This document shows positions 8,715-17,964 of a stretch of DNA of 64,000 nt, piece by piece. The translations under genes and the position numbers were made by a program. Positions within the stretch are counted from its first letter, which is position 1; each line of letters begins with the position of its first letter. This DNA is from Bryobacterales bacterium (GTDB taxonomy: Bacteria; Acidobacteriota; Terriglobia; Bryobacterales; Bryobacteraceae): contig JAFAQY010000015.1 in NCBI GenBank assembly GCA_019261985.1, forward strand, positions 1-64,000, written 5' to 3'. The notes under the pieces were generated by a model. That model ran no database searches. It saw only the letters and a program-made list of their open reading frames with translations, and had not been told where the DNA came from.

Positions 8715-9058
8715 AACCGATTGCGCTGAACGCTGCCGCGGCATATGGACAACCCGTTTAATCGCGAATGTCCCGTTCGAGTTCCAACACCGCAGCCGGC
8801 GTGCAGCCCGCGGGCGAATATACGGTTTCGCCCGCAACCTACGACGGATCCGTCGCGCGCTTTCAAAATATGCGCACCGGGCATTTCACGATGACCGGAC
8901 TCGGCGCGCAGAACGGCAATCCCAAGGACACGATGCCGCAACTCGTGTTTCGCTGGGGCGCCGAAAGCGGTTGCGCGCTGGTGGCCATGAAAATGGGCGA
9001 CGGCCGCGGCTGGACATATCCATGGGATCAAAGCAGGCCGAATAACGCAAAAACGTAG
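8715..9058 (+). pseudogene. Frameshifted 'PAGEYTV' exported protein remnant
   Basis: Fragments of one exported protein lie in three frames: ALNAAAAYGQPV (signal end), IANVPFEF, and from about 8777 NTAAGVQPAGEYTVSPATYD through QLVFRWGAESGCALVAMK to the stop at 9058. The pattern ANVPFEF...PAGEYTV is that of a small secreted family with no assigned function that is common in Solibacter-like genomes. At least two indels (near 8755 and 8779) and no start codon suggest a pseudogene. It lies upstream of the sigma factor but is probably unrelated. Confidence 0.55.
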
Positions 9059-9215
9059 ATCCAGGAGGAGAAGCGCGGCGGTCCATGTAGACCGCCGCCC
9101 TTTGTGCATTTTTGGACACTTCAGTTCCGAGCCGAGGCATTTTACAAGTTTTTTACAAGCTTTATACGACCTAACGGCGGATTTCCCTTTAGCATGCCTA
9201 TGAAAGGAGAAAAGC

Positions 9216-9851
9216 ATGACCGCCGCGATGCCTCAACGCTACGACGCCCCTCTGCAACTAGATCTTTCGCAACTGCGGAACTGGACGGATGACGAGCTGA
9301 TTTCCGCGTACCGGGACGGGTGGGGACCGACGCGGGACGACGCCTTCGAGGAATTATTCCGTCGCCATCGTGCTCGAATTGAGCGGTGGTGCCATCGATT
9401 TACGCGCGACCGCGACTCTGCGCTGGACCTGGCGCAAGAGATCTTCCTGCGCGCCTTTCGCAATCTTCACAATTATCGCGGTGAGTGCCGCTTTTCCACG
9501 TGGCTTTATGTAATCGCGCGCAATTACTGCATGACAGCTATGCAAAGGCGCTCTTTGGAGCCGGTTTGGGCGGCGAAAGCAATCACGGCGGATCTTCCGG
9601 ATTCCTTCGCGAGCGACTTCCACAGGCGCATGGAGACGGAGCAGATCCGGCAGCAGAACTGGCGGATAATTCTCGGCACACTGGACAAGACGGAGGCCGA
9701 AGTGATGCTGCTGCATTACGGGCAGGAGCTTTCGCTGGGCGCAGTCAGCCGCAAGCTTGGGCTAACGAATAAGAGCGGTGCGAAGGCTTACATCGTGAGC
9801 GCGAAGAGAAAACTGAATGCAGCGCTGGGGACGGCTCGACGAGCCGAGTAG
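9216..9851 (+). CDS. ECF-type RNA polymerase sigma factor
   Basis: This 211-residue protein starts at ATG after AAAGGAG. Region 2 covers about residues 25-95 (FEELFRRHRARIERWCHRFTRD, DLAQEIFLRAFRNLHNYRGECRFSTWLYVIARNY). Region 4 covers about 140-200 (LDKTEAEVMLLHYGQELSLGAVSRKLGLT). No anti-sigma gene follows: the next gene is convergent thrB. An upstream direct repeat TTTTACAAG (9140-9148, 9151-9159) precedes TTTATACGAC and could be part of its promoter. The stop codon lies in the first bases of the 23-bp inverted repeat at 9848-9900. Confidence 0.85.
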   Translation: MTAAMPQRYDAPLQLDLSQLRNWTDDELISAYRDGWGPTRDDAFEELFRRHRARIERWCHRFTRDRDSALDLAQEIFLRAFRNLHNYRGECRFSTWLYVIARNYCMTAMQRRSLEPVWAAKAITADLPDSFASDFHRRMETEQIRQQNWRIILGTLDKTEAEVMLLHYGQELSLGAVSRKLGLTNKSGAKAYIVSAKRKLNAALGTARRAE

Positions 9852-9900
9852 GACAAGCTTCAGCTTGTCCCGCCGATGGACAAGCTGAAGCTTGTCCTAC
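9848..9900. repeat. Perfect 23-bp inverted repeat between convergent genes (B type)
   Basis: Two 23-bp arms (9848-9870 and 9878-9900) are exact reverse complements around a 7-bp loop. Each arm is itself nearly palindromic (GGACAAGCT-TC-AGCTTGTCC), so the element can fold as one long hairpin or two short ones. It supplies the sigma factor stop and lies 13 bp before the thrB stop. It may act as a two-way terminator, although no T-tract follows. Confidence 0.85.
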
Positions 9901-9912
9901 CGGACGAGAACT

Positions 9913-10827
9913 CTAAGGTTGTCCTGCAAACACTTCGTAACCCTTGGCGGCGACGCGGCAGCAGGCGATCTCGGAGCGCCTTCCGTGCGCGGCGAAGATA
10001 TCGCGCACGGCTTGGCAGCCGTCTTCGGAACCTCGTTCGTGGAATACGATTATCGAGGGCCCGGCTCCGCTTAGAGCACAACCAAGCAGACCCGGAACAC
10101 GCAGTTTAGTGATCTCATCGAGACCTGGAACCAGCGCATAACGGTAGGGCTGATGAAGACGGTCTTCGAGGGCTGCCGGAAAGGCGTCCGTTACGCCCCG
10201 CGTCAAGGCGGCAATCAGCAAAGCGCTCCTCTGGACATTGAAGATCGTGTCATCGCGCGAGTAAGAAACGGGAAGGACACGGCGAGCTTCCGTGGTCGGC
10301 ACGACGAAATCGGGGACCACAACGGCCACGCCGTAATGCGGGTGCAGCTCCATGCGAACAGCCCGGGCGACGCCCTCTGAGTCGATCGCGCTGGCGACGA
10401 TGGAGCCGAGGGCGCAAGCGGCGACATTGTCGGGATGACCCTCGATGAACGCCGCTTCATGCAGCACTCGCTCGGCGTCCCAACCGAGCCCAAGTACGTG
10501 ACTGGCAATTACTACTCCGGCAGTTAAGGCCGCGGCGCTTGACCCCAGTCCTTTGCCGACGGGGATATCGTTGGCAATGTCCAATTCAATCTGCGGCATT
10601 GCGCGGCCGGTATCGGAGGCAACCCGCAGAGCCGTCTGCCAGATCAGGTTATCCTCGCCTCGCGAGATGAGGTCGGAATCTCGCCCACATACCCGAATCC
10701 CAAGGATGGGCGCGCGCCGGAAACGGCAAATCAGGTATAAATCCAGGGCCAAGGCCAATGCATCGAAGCCTGGGCCGAGATTGGCGCTAGATGCGGGCAC
10801 CTGCACCGTATTCCAGGCTTCGCACAT
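9913..10827 (-). CDS. thrB: Homoserine kinase (GHMP family)
   Basis: This protein has about 304 residues from MCEAWNTVQVPASSANLGPGFDALALAL. The frame is open to 11052, but the extra N-terminus is mostly encoded by a palindromic repeat and does not match the family. The GHMP ATP loop is PVGKGLGSSAAALTAG (90-104), and the C-terminal motif is GCALSGAGPSIIVF. It phosphorylates L-homoserine before threonine synthase. No other threonine genes are near, so it stands alone here. Confidence 0.88.
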   Translation of the reverse strand: MCEAWNTVQVPASSANLGPGFDALALALDLYLICRFRRAPILGIRVCGRDSDLISRGEDNLIWQTALRVASDTGRAMPQIELDIANDIPVGKGLGSSAAALTAGVVIASHVLGLGWDAERVLHEAAFIEGHPDNVAACALGSIVASAIDSEGVARAVRMELHPHYGVAVVVPDFVVPTTEARRVLPVSYSRDDTIFNVQRSALLIAALTRGVTDAFPAALEDRLHQPYRYALVPGLDEITKLRVPGLLGCALSGAGPSIIVFHERGSEDGCQAVRDIFAAHGRRSEIACCRVAAKGYEVFAGQP

Positions 10828-10855
10828 GAACACCCATTCTGCCACAGCACTGCAG

Positions 10856-10966
10856 GTGGAGCGGGCTTTAGCCTGCGATGGGTGCTTCACCATCCGCCGG
10901 CGGCCGGGCTGAAGCCCGGCTGAAGCCCGGCTGAAGCCCCGGTTGCACGCTAGAGCGTGCTGCACC
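10856..10966. repeat. Palindromic repeat, B type, upstream of thrB
   Basis: Outer parts GTGGAGC and GCTGCACC bound modules GGCCGGGCTGAAGCCCGGC and two further overlapping GGCTGAAGCC units in tandem. It occupies the gap between divergent thrB and the gene at 11037 and would be in the 5' leader of thrB. Confidence 0.8.
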
Positions 10967-11036
10967 GCACGGAAGGATTCCGCCGCGCCGGCCCTCTGCG
11001 CTGTTGCGCCTTTGTTTCCAGTTAAAATGACGATAT

Positions 11037-11972
11037 ATGGATGCCAGTGCAACGGCGGGCCCCCTTAGTGCACCTTTGGAGGCGCCCCCATGGAAGAACA
11101 TCGTCAGCCACGTAGCCGGTTTTCTTTTAGCTGTGATCTTTATTTCCAGCGGCGTATGGAAGATTTCCGATCCGCTGGTGTGGTCGCGGTTTATGGAGGA
11201 ATTTCTCCTTCCCGCCTGGATCGCCTTTCCTTTCACATTGGCCCTGGCGGTCACCGAGACCTTGGGTGGAGTTTTGATCCTGGTTCCGCGATTCCGCCGC
11301 TGGGGAGCCGCGATCACTTCGGTGCTGCTGATCGGGTTCATGGCCTACATCGGCCTGCACTATCCCCAGTTGGTAGGCAAAGATTGCAGTTGCTTCCCGA
11401 TCGTTAAACGCTCGGTTGGACCGATGCTGTTTGTGGGGGACGGCGCAATGCTGCTCGGGGCAATTCTTGCAGGCTGGTTCGCGAAGCCTCCGAACGGATT
11501 ACGCGTGGCGGCGATGATCCTGGGCGCGGTGGTCGTGTTCGCGGGCGTTAGCGCCGGTTCCGCGCTCGCGCGTCAGAGCGGGGCCAAAGCGCCGGATTCC
11601 ATCCTGGTCGATGGCAAGCCGTTTTCGCTGCAACATGGACGCTTTTTTATTTTCTTCTTCGATCCGGAATGCCCGCATTGCAACGATGCCGCCAGGCACA
11701 TGGGGACGTATCACTGGAAGAGCGGGATCACGATTATCGGCGTCCCCACTCGCGAGCCGCAGTTCGACAAGGTTTTTATGTCGGATAACAAGCTGAACGG
11801 CTTGACCTCGCTCGACTACCAAAAGCTGAAAGCGGCATTCCCATTCGGAGATCCCCCCTATGGCGTTGCCATCGATGATGGCCGGGAAGTCGGCCCGGTG
11901 TCGCACTACGATGATGCGGACGACGGCGCTGAGCCGGCCGCCACGCTGAGGAAGTTAGGGTACATCGAGTAA
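11037..11972 (+). CDS. MauE/DoxX-like membrane protein fused to a thioredoxin-like domain
   Basis: This 311-residue protein has an N-terminal MauE/DoxX four-helix part (about 22-150: HVAGFLLAVIFISSGVWKI, LLIGFMAYIGLHYP) with a Cys pair Cys117/Cys119 in KDCSCFP. A further helix (155-178) is followed by a thioredoxin-like domain with the CPHC motif (Cys212, Cys215) in FFDPECPHCNDAA. Families with MauE pass electrons across the membrane for disulfide formation or maturation. The fusion suggests a one-piece redox relay, which is inferred. It overlaps the convergent Ycf48-like gene by 18 bp. Confidence 0.75.
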   Translation: MDASATAGPLSAPLEAPPWKNIVSHVAGFLLAVIFISSGVWKISDPLVWSRFMEEFLLPAWIAFPFTLALAVTETLGGVLILVPRFRRWGAAITSVLLIGFMAYIGLHYPQLVGKDCSCFPIVKRSVGPMLFVGDGAMLLGAILAGWFAKPPNGLRVAAMILGAVVVFAGVSAGSALARQSGAKAPDSILVDGKPFSLQHGRFFIFFFDPECPHCNDAARHMGTYHWKSGITIIGVPTREPQFDKVFMSDNKLNGLTSLDYQKLKAAFPFGDPPYGVAIDDGREVGPVSHYDDADDGAEPAATLRKLGYIE

Positions 11973-13031
11973 GGCGATCGCGCCCGCGGCGCCAACCGCC
12001 CACGGGAACCCGATCGCGTTATAGGCTCCGGCGAAGGCCGTCCATGTGAGCCGGTCCGCCGACCAGTTCGAACCGCTTGGACCTGTCACGACCCACTTTT
12101 TAACACCCGGAATATACGCGGCTGCGGAGCGGTAGCCGAACGGGGCAGCGACTGGCTTCCAAGTCTTTCCGCCATCGTCCGTGATCGCCAGCGTGTCCGT
12201 GGCGGACTGCGAATCCATATAGTCGCCGCCGGCGGCAATGCCGTGCATGGAATCGGAGAATGCGAGTGAAAAGATCCCCGCGCTCGCCGAGTCGTGGCGT
12301 ACCGGCGCTTTGGCTACCGTCCAGGTCTTTCCCCCATCTTCGCTGTGAAAAACGCGCCCTCCACCGGTTCCGCCCGTGCCAAACCACGCCTCGCGCGAGC
12401 CGCGCACAACCAGGCTCGAATTGCTCGCCGCAAACGCGCCCTCTTGTGCAGTTGCCGCAGGTCCCTTCTGAGCCTGCCAGGTAACTCCATCGGATGTGGT
12501 CATGATGGTGAACCGGCCATTCACCGGATCGCCTAAGACAATACCGTGGTCCGGATCCCACATGGCGATTGCATCCCAAAATCCCTTCGGGTCCGCATTG
12601 ATTTGCAATGGACGCCAGCTTGCGCCCGAATCGGCGGTTTTATAGATGCGCGATTTTTCGCCCGGTCCGCTGCTGAGAAGAAACGCGGTCTTGTCATCCA
12701 CTGCCCAAATGCCGCGGAAATCGAGATCGGCGGCGCCGGGCATGGTCGCGGCTTTCCACGTCGCGCCGCCATCGGCCGAGCGGAGGAAAGTGCCCTTCGT
12801 TCCGCTGGCCCAGACAATTTTGGAATTAACGGCACTGACCCCGCGCAGGTCGGCGTTCGTGCCGCTCTGCTGAGGCATCCAGGTCTGGGCGGAAAGTAAG
12901 CCGGACAATAAGGCGAGAGCAAGTGGGGCAGGATGCAATCCTGCGCGCGATTGCCAATCGCGCTGCTGAAGTTTTGACGACGCCTCGCCAGGCGGGTTCG
13001 CAACCCGCCGCAGATTGGCAATCTGCACCAC
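11955..13031 (-). CDS. Ycf48-like beta-propeller exported protein
   Basis: This propeller protein has repeated BNR/Asp-box units (SADGGATWKA, TADSGASWRP, TTSDGVTWQ, SEDGGKTWTV, TDDGGKTWKP). Such proteins resemble the photosystem assembly factor Ycf48, but in heterotrophs the role is unknown. The frame is open to 13088, overlapping tolC. Two GTG codons at 13031/13028 or a TTG at 12938 could start it, and all candidate starts except the farthest lie inside a palindromic repeat. The signal core LALALLSGLLSAQ follows the repeat. It is probably the last gene of the efflux operon transcript. Confidence 0.75.
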   Translation of the reverse strand: MVQIANLRRVANPPGEASSKLQQRDWQSRAGLHPAPLALALLSGLLSAQTWMPQQSGTNADLRGVSAVNSKIVWASGTKGTFLRSADGGATWKAATMPGAADLDFRGIWAVDDKTAFLLSSGPGEKSRIYKTADSGASWRPLQINADPKGFWDAIAMWDPDHGIVLGDPVNGRFTIMTTSDGVTWQAQKGPAATAQEGAFAASNSSLVVRGSREAWFGTGGTGGGRVFHSEDGGKTWTVAKAPVRHDSASAGIFSLAFSDSMHGIAAGGDYMDSQSATDTLAITDDGGKTWKPVAAPFGYRSAAAYIPGVKKWVVTGPSGSNWSADRLTWTAFAGAYNAIGFPWAVGAAGAIALLDVP

Positions 13032-13032
13032 T
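12922..13032. repeat. Palindromic repeat, A type, forming a CDS 5' end
   Basis: This 111-bp element is bounded by AGTGGGGCAG and CTGCACCACT. Modules are GCAGGATGCAATCCTGC, CGCGATTGCCAATCGCG, CGGGTTCGCAACCCG and GCAGATTGGCAATCTGC. It is read as the N-terminal codons of the Ycf48-like gene and starts 4 bp from the tolC stop. Confidence 0.85.
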
Positions 13033-13035
13033 GTG

Positions 13036-14808
13036 TTACCTGAGCGCCACATCATGCACGCGGAGGATGCTTGCGGTTGCCAATTCATACGACGCGATCG
13101 CCCTTCCGAGATCCGATTCCGCGCGCCGCTCGACGCTGCGGGCGGTAATCATGTCGCTTTGGCGCTGCTGGACCAGAAACAGTGTCGACGTTCCGGCGCG
13201 GAATTGGCGCTGCTCGCTCTCATACTGCTGGTCGGCAGATTCGCGCGCCACGCTCGCCGATTGCAGCCGCAGCTTGGCCGATTGCACCGACTGCATTGCG
13301 TTGCGGACGCCCGCTTCGATCGATAGCTCGGTCTGCTGGCGCTGGTCGGCGATTTTGCGCGCGTCGACGAGCGAGCTCGCCAGATTGGCTTCCGCCGTCC
13401 GATTGCGAATCGGCATGGAGATGCGCAGTTGGATCTCGGTGGTCGGAAAATTGCCGGCGAAGAGCGCGCTCAAGGATTGGCCGTAGCCTCCAATGAAGGC
13501 GGGCGGTAATGCGCCGGATCCGAACGAAGCTAACGGAATCGCCGGCAGCCCCGCCAGCGCGGAGAGTTCGTTCACCTGCTCATAAACAGCCCCGAGGCTG
13601 CTGAAAGGATTCGGCTGGGGCGGAACCACGCTTCCGGCGAGACCCGCGTGTGTGCGCGTGAGCACCAGGTCCACCTGGGGCTTGGTCTGATCGTGATAAA
13701 AACGAGTGTCTACTTTGTTGATGTCGCTCGAAATCCTAACCTGAGCCATTTCCGGACGATCCGCCAGCGCTTGCATCACTGCTTCTTCGAGCGACTCCGT
13801 CGGCGTGGAAGCCTCCACGGGTGTCGAGGGAATCAGCGCCGTCGACCACAGCGGATCGGCGCGGTCCGCAAGAATCAGCAGCTTCAGAGCGTTCTCTGCA
13901 TCCGTAAGCGCCTCATGCGCGCTGTAAGCATTGGTTTCGAAAGTGGACAACTGGCGCTGTGCCGCAACCACGTCAATCGGCGCAAGCAAGCCCTGCTGTT
14001 GCTGGCGGCGGTTGCTTGCATCCTGTTCGATGCCGATTCGCACGGCTTCGAGCTGAACTTCCAGATTGCGATACGCGAACACGAGCTCCCAGTACGCCTG
14101 CTCCGCCTGATTCATCACCTGCATGGCGCGCAGCCTGAATTGTTCGTCTGTGAGCGACTGGTTCTTTTTCGCGACTTCGATTTGATGCCGGTTGCTGTCG
14201 ATTCGCAGATTGCGCCAGAGCGGCTGAGTGTAGATAAGATTGAGCGACGTGGGATACTGCGGCACCAGCGTCGCGAACGTGTTGTTCGTGGTGACGCGCT
14301 GCGAGACAAAATCGACTTCATAAGATCCGCCGAACCATGGCGTATTTCCCAGGAGCTGAGGAGCGCCGTACCACGTCCGGGTAAGCAGGCTTCCCGTGGG
14401 CGATCCGCCGATGGTGGAAGCCACGGGCGTGACGGCTTTCTGCCCGTAAACATTCAGTCCAAAACGCGTATCGTAAACGCCGCGCGCTCCCAGAATCGCA
14501 AGATGAGCCTTTTCCTGGTCGGCGCGCGAGGAATCGATATCGCGGTTGTTCGCCAGCGCCAGCGCGAGCGCTTGCTGCAAACTCAGAGGCGCTTGATTGA
14601 GAATTCCGATGCGCGGCGGCAGCACGAAGGGCCGGACAGGCGGCAGCGCCGTTTGTTCCTGCTGAGAAAATGCGAGCGATGAAAAGGCCAGACAGAGGGC
14701 CAGTGGTTTGGCTTTCAGCGCAAGGCGTCCGCCGTGGCGGACGTGACCGGACTGCGGTAATCCCGATACGGCGGGCGCATTTTGCGCTGGGTTATGAGAA
14801 AGTTGCAT
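13036..14808 (-). CDS. TolC-family outer-membrane efflux channel
   Basis: This 590-residue protein has a signal core (LALCLAFSSLAFSQQ) followed by two TolC/OEP repeats: LSLQQALALALANNRDI and QAEQAYWELVFAYRNLEVQ, then EEAVMQALADRPEM and a helical C-terminal hairpin (RQQTELSIEAGVRNAMQSVQ). It would form the outer-membrane duct for the RND pump encoded just upstream (39-bp gap). At 590 residues it is longer than typical OEPs (about 450), with extra length in beta-barrel loops. The fourth gene of the tetR-MFP-RND-tolC operon. Confidence 0.88.
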   Translation of the reverse strand: MQLSHNPAQNAPAVSGLPQSGHVRHGGRLALKAKPLALCLAFSSLAFSQQEQTALPPVRPFVLPPRIGILNQAPLSLQQALALALANNRDIDSSRADQEKAHLAILGARGVYDTRFGLNVYGQKAVTPVASTIGGSPTGSLLTRTWYGAPQLLGNTPWFGGSYEVDFVSQRVTTNNTFATLVPQYPTSLNLIYTQPLWRNLRIDSNRHQIEVAKKNQSLTDEQFRLRAMQVMNQAEQAYWELVFAYRNLEVQLEAVRIGIEQDASNRRQQQQGLLAPIDVVAAQRQLSTFETNAYSAHEALTDAENALKLLILADRADPLWSTALIPSTPVEASTPTESLEEAVMQALADRPEMAQVRISSDINKVDTRFYHDQTKPQVDLVLTRTHAGLAGSVVPPQPNPFSSLGAVYEQVNELSALAGLPAIPLASFGSGALPPAFIGGYGQSLSALFAGNFPTTEIQLRISMPIRNRTAEANLASSLVDARKIADQRQQTELSIEAGVRNAMQSVQSAKLRLQSASVARESADQQYESEQRQFRAGTSTLFLVQQRQSDMITARSVERRAESDLGRAIASYELATASILRVHDVALR

Positions 14809-14824
14809 GGTGAAGCTCGGATGA

Positions 14825-14842
14825 GGGCGGTTCGAACCGCCC
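14825..14842. repeat. Perfect 18-bp palindrome between RND and tolC genes
   Basis: GGGCGGTTCGAACCGCCC is a perfect palindrome in the 39-bp intercistronic gap. It resembles one module of the dispersed repeats and could act as a stabilising or attenuating hairpin within the mRNA. Confidence 0.6.
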
Positions 14843-14847
14843 GCCTA

Positions 14848-17800
14848 TTATTGATGGATCGTAACAGCTTGTTCGCGAGCGCGCCGCGGATGGAAGAGCT
14901 TTCCAAATTTGCGCATCGGCGCGGATTCCTTCATATCTTCGAAGATGGAGTAAAACACCGGGACGGCCAGCAGCGTCAGCAAAAGGCACAGCGATTGGCC
15001 GCCGACTACCAACACGCCGATAGACCGGTTTGTCGCCGAGCCCGTGCCGCTGGAGATCACGAGCGGCAGCATGCCGGCGACCAGCGCCATGGTGGTCATC
15101 AGAATCGGCCGCAGCCGGTCGCGGTTGGCTTGGACGATCGCGTCGCGGCGATCCATTCCGGTGCGGCGCAAGCCGTTCGTATGGTCGATCTGCAAAATCG
15201 CGTTCTTCTTCACAATTCCGAAAAGCAACAGCAGCCCGAGGCCGGAGAAGACATTAATGGTCTGCCCCGCGATCCACAGCGAAAGGATTCCGAAAGGAAT
15301 GGCCAGGGGAAGCGTCAACAGAATCGTGAACGGATGCATGAACGACTCAAACTGCGCGGCCAGCACCATGTACATGAAGATGAACGTGAGGGCGATCGCC
15401 AGAACGAAGTAATACGCCGTCCGGCCGAGTTCCTTTGACTGGCCGGTGGCCGCCGTGCCATAGCCGGGCTCCATGTGCATTTCATCGGCGAATTGCCGCA
15501 AACTGGAAAGCACGTCCGCTTGCGATCCGCCCGGCAGTATGTTGGCGTTGATGCCCACCTGGCGCTGACGGTTCAACCGGTCGATGTTCGAAGGAGCCGT
15601 ACCGGGGTTGACGCGCACCACTTGATCCAGGGTGACAGACCCGACTTTATTCGAGGCGACCGTTAGCTCCTTCAGCGCTTCGGTACTCGTGCGGAACTCC
15701 TGCGCGGCGCGGAGGCGCACGTCGTAAAGCTCGCCGCCCGACGGGAACGTCGAAACCACTTGACCGGCGATGAGCGTGTTCAGCGCCTGCGCGATATCGG
15801 AAACCCGCACGCCAAGATCGGCCGCGCGCTGGCGATCGATTTCGATTCGCAGCTCGGGCTTGCCGTAAATAAGCGTCGTGTCGGCATCGACGACCTTCGG
15901 AAGCGTCTTCAGCTTTTCGACTAATTGATTGGAGTAATAAGAAAGCTTGTCCAGATCGGGCCCGGTGAGCGCGAACTGGATATCGAAATTACCCCAATCG
16001 TTGCCGCCCGCGCCCGCGTTCGCTTGTCCGATTGAAGAGCGCAGGTCCGAAGGATAGCGCGCAAGTATTTCGCGCGTCTTAAGCGCGATATCTTGCTGCG
16101 AAAGCTTGCGTTCTTCGACAGGCTTGAGTTTTACGTAGATCTGGGCGCGGTTCATGGCCTGATCGGTTGCCGTGCCGACGGATGTTAGTGTATCGGTCAC
16201 GCCCGGCAGGGCGCGGATATCGCGCGCAATTCGCTCTGCAATCGTGGTCGCGGCGGCGAGTGAAGTGCCCTCCGGAGCACGCAGATTCACCTGGAACTCG
16301 GCGCGGTCGTCCGTGGGAGTGAAGCTCTTCCCAACCAGGGCAAACAGCGGCACAATGCTGACAATCACGACGATGCTGACGATCACCATCGTCTTGCGGT
16401 GGTTCAGCGACCATTCGAGCATGCCAGTGTAGTAGCGATCGAGAAATTGGAAAAATCGCGATTCTTTGGAGGTTTTATGCGCCGCCTTGAATTTGATGAA
16501 GCGCGAGCTGAGCATGGGCGTCAGCGTGAACGACACAATCAGCGATACGCCGATCGCGAACGCGCAGGTGAAGCCGAACGATGACATGAACCGGCCGACG
16601 ATCCCGCCCATGAACCCAATCGGCAGAAATACGGCGAACAGAGAAAATGTTGTCGCCATCACCGCCAGGCCGATCTCGCGCGTGCCCTCAATGGCCGCCA
16701 TAAACGGGTTCATGCCCTTTTCTTCAATAAAGCGGTAGATGTTTTCGAGCACGATGATCGCGTCATCGATTACGACTCCCACCATCAGCGTCAGGGCAAG
16801 CATCGTAATCTGATTCAGCGTGAATCCCATGGCGGCCATCAGCGCGAAGGTCGACACGATCGAGGTCGGAATAGCGATAGAGGCGATCAGAGTGGTGCGC
16901 CAATTCGCCAGGAAGATGAAGATGATCACGGCGGCCAGGATGCTGCCTTCGATCAGGTGCTCGCGGATGGCCGCGACGTCCGCTTTGATGAATACCGATT
17001 GATCGTTGACCAATTGCAAGCGGATATCCTTCGGCAGCACCTTCTTCATTTCTTCCAGCCGCTCCTTAACCGCATCGGAGGTGGCGACTGTGTTGGTTCC
17101 GGACTGCTTCAAAACCGTGAGCGTGACCGATGGCTGGCCATTTAACCTGGCCGCGGTCACCGGCTCTTCCGTCGAGTCTTCGGCATGCCCGATATCGCGG
17201 AGCTTTACCACATAGGAGCCGCGCGCGATTACAGCGATGTCATTGAACTGCTCGGCATCGAGCACTCGTCCCAACGTCCGAACCGTCAGTTCGCGCGCGC
17301 CCTGCGTGACGCTGCCGGCCGGCAGCTCTACATCCTGATTGCGTAACGCGTTCGCCACGTCGGCTACGGAAAGGTTGTACGCGCGCATCTTGTCCGGGTC
17401 CACCCAAACCCGGATCTCGCGCTTCAGGCCGCCATCCAGCTGGACCTCGCCGACGCCCTGAATGTTTTCGAGCTTCTGCTTGATTTGCTTATCCGCGATT
17501 TCCGTTACATCGCGCAGCGGCCGCGGCGCGGAAACCGCGATTTGTAAAATCGGCGCGGCATCGAGATCGATCTTTTGAATTACGGGAGCCTTGGCGGTTT
17601 CCGGCAGGTCGGGAATGGTGAGGTTAACCTTGTCGCGAATTTCCTGGGCGGCGACGTCGCCGTTTTTTTCCAGTTCGAACGACACCGTTACGCGCGAGAG
17701 CCCTTCGACAGAAGTCGAACGGAGGTCTTCAATGCCGCTGATCGTATTTACGGCATCTTCGATGCGTTTCGTGATCTCGGTTTCGATATCTTCGGCGGTA

Positions 17801-17964
17801 GCGCCAGGATTCGAAATCGTGATTGATACGGTCGGAAGGTCGACTTTCGGCAGCAAATCGACATTCAGGCCGAAATAGGAGAAGACCCCGACCACCGTGA
17901 GCGCAAGCACGATCATGGTCGCGAAGACCGGACGGCGAACGCAGATTTCGGCTAGCTTATGCAT
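14848..17964 (-). CDS. RND efflux transporter, HAE1/AcrB type
   Basis: This 1038-residue inner-membrane pump starts MHKLAEICVRRPVFATMIV. Hallmarks are the N-terminal helix, GATAEDIETEITKRIEDAV, the TM4 Asp pair in VGVVIDDAIIVLENIYR (proton relay) and the long periplasmic porter/docking domains. Its ATG overlaps the end of the adaptor gene by 8 bp, so expression is coupled. With the MFP and TolC it forms a tripartite proton-driven exporter. Substrates are not predictable from sequence. Confidence 0.92.
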   Translation of the reverse strand: MHKLAEICVRRPVFATMIVLALTVVGVFSYFGLNVDLLPKVDLPTVSITISNPGATAEDIETEITKRIEDAVNTISGIEDLRSTSVEGLSRVTVSFELEKNGDVAAQEIRDKVNLTIPDLPETAKAPVIQKIDLDAAPILQIAVSAPRPLRDVTEIADKQIKQKLENIQGVGEVQLDGGLKREIRVWVDPDKMRAYNLSVADVANALRNQDVELPAGSVTQGARELTVRTLGRVLDAEQFNDIAVIARGSYVVKLRDIGHAEDSTEEPVTAARLNGQPSVTLTVLKQSGTNTVATSDAVKERLEEMKKVLPKDIRLQLVNDQSVFIKADVAAIREHLIEGSILAAVIIFIFLANWRTTLIASIAIPTSIVSTFALMAAMGFTLNQITMLALTLMVGVVIDDAIIVLENIYRFIEEKGMNPFMAAIEGTREIGLAVMATTFSLFAVFLPIGFMGGIVGRFMSSFGFTCAFAIGVSLIVSFTLTPMLSSRFIKFKAAHKTSKESRFFQFLDRYYTGMLEWSLNHRKTMVIVSIVVIVSIVPLFALVGKSFTPTDDRAEFQVNLRAPEGTSLAAATTIAERIARDIRALPGVTDTLTSVGTATDQAMNRAQIYVKLKPVEERKLSQQDIALKTREILARYPSDLRSSIGQANAGAGGNDWGNFDIQFALTGPDLDKLSYYSNQLVEKLKTLPKVVDADTTLIYGKPELRIEIDRQRAADLGVRVSDIAQALNTLIAGQVVSTFPSGGELYDVRLRAAQEFRTSTEALKELTVASNKVGSVTLDQVVRVNPGTAPSNIDRLNRQRQVGINANILPGGSQADVLSSLRQFADEMHMEPGYGTAATGQSKELGRTAYYFVLAIALTFIFMYMVLAAQFESFMHPFTILLTLPLAIPFGILSLWIAGQTINVFSGLGLLLLFGIVKKNAILQIDHTNGLRRTGMDRRDAIVQANRDRLRPILMTTMALVAGMLPLVISSGTGSATNRSIGVLVVGGQSLCLLLTLLAVPVFYSIFEDMKESAPMRKFGKLFHPRRAREQAVTIHQ

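Noticed and set aside
9913-11052. thrB start at 11052
   Set aside because: The extra 75 codons are mostly repeat-encoded and do not match homoserine kinase; the family start is at 10827.
13648-14682. 344-codon plus-strand frame over tolC
   Set aside because: It is the shadow of the TolC gene and has no recognised motif or signal.
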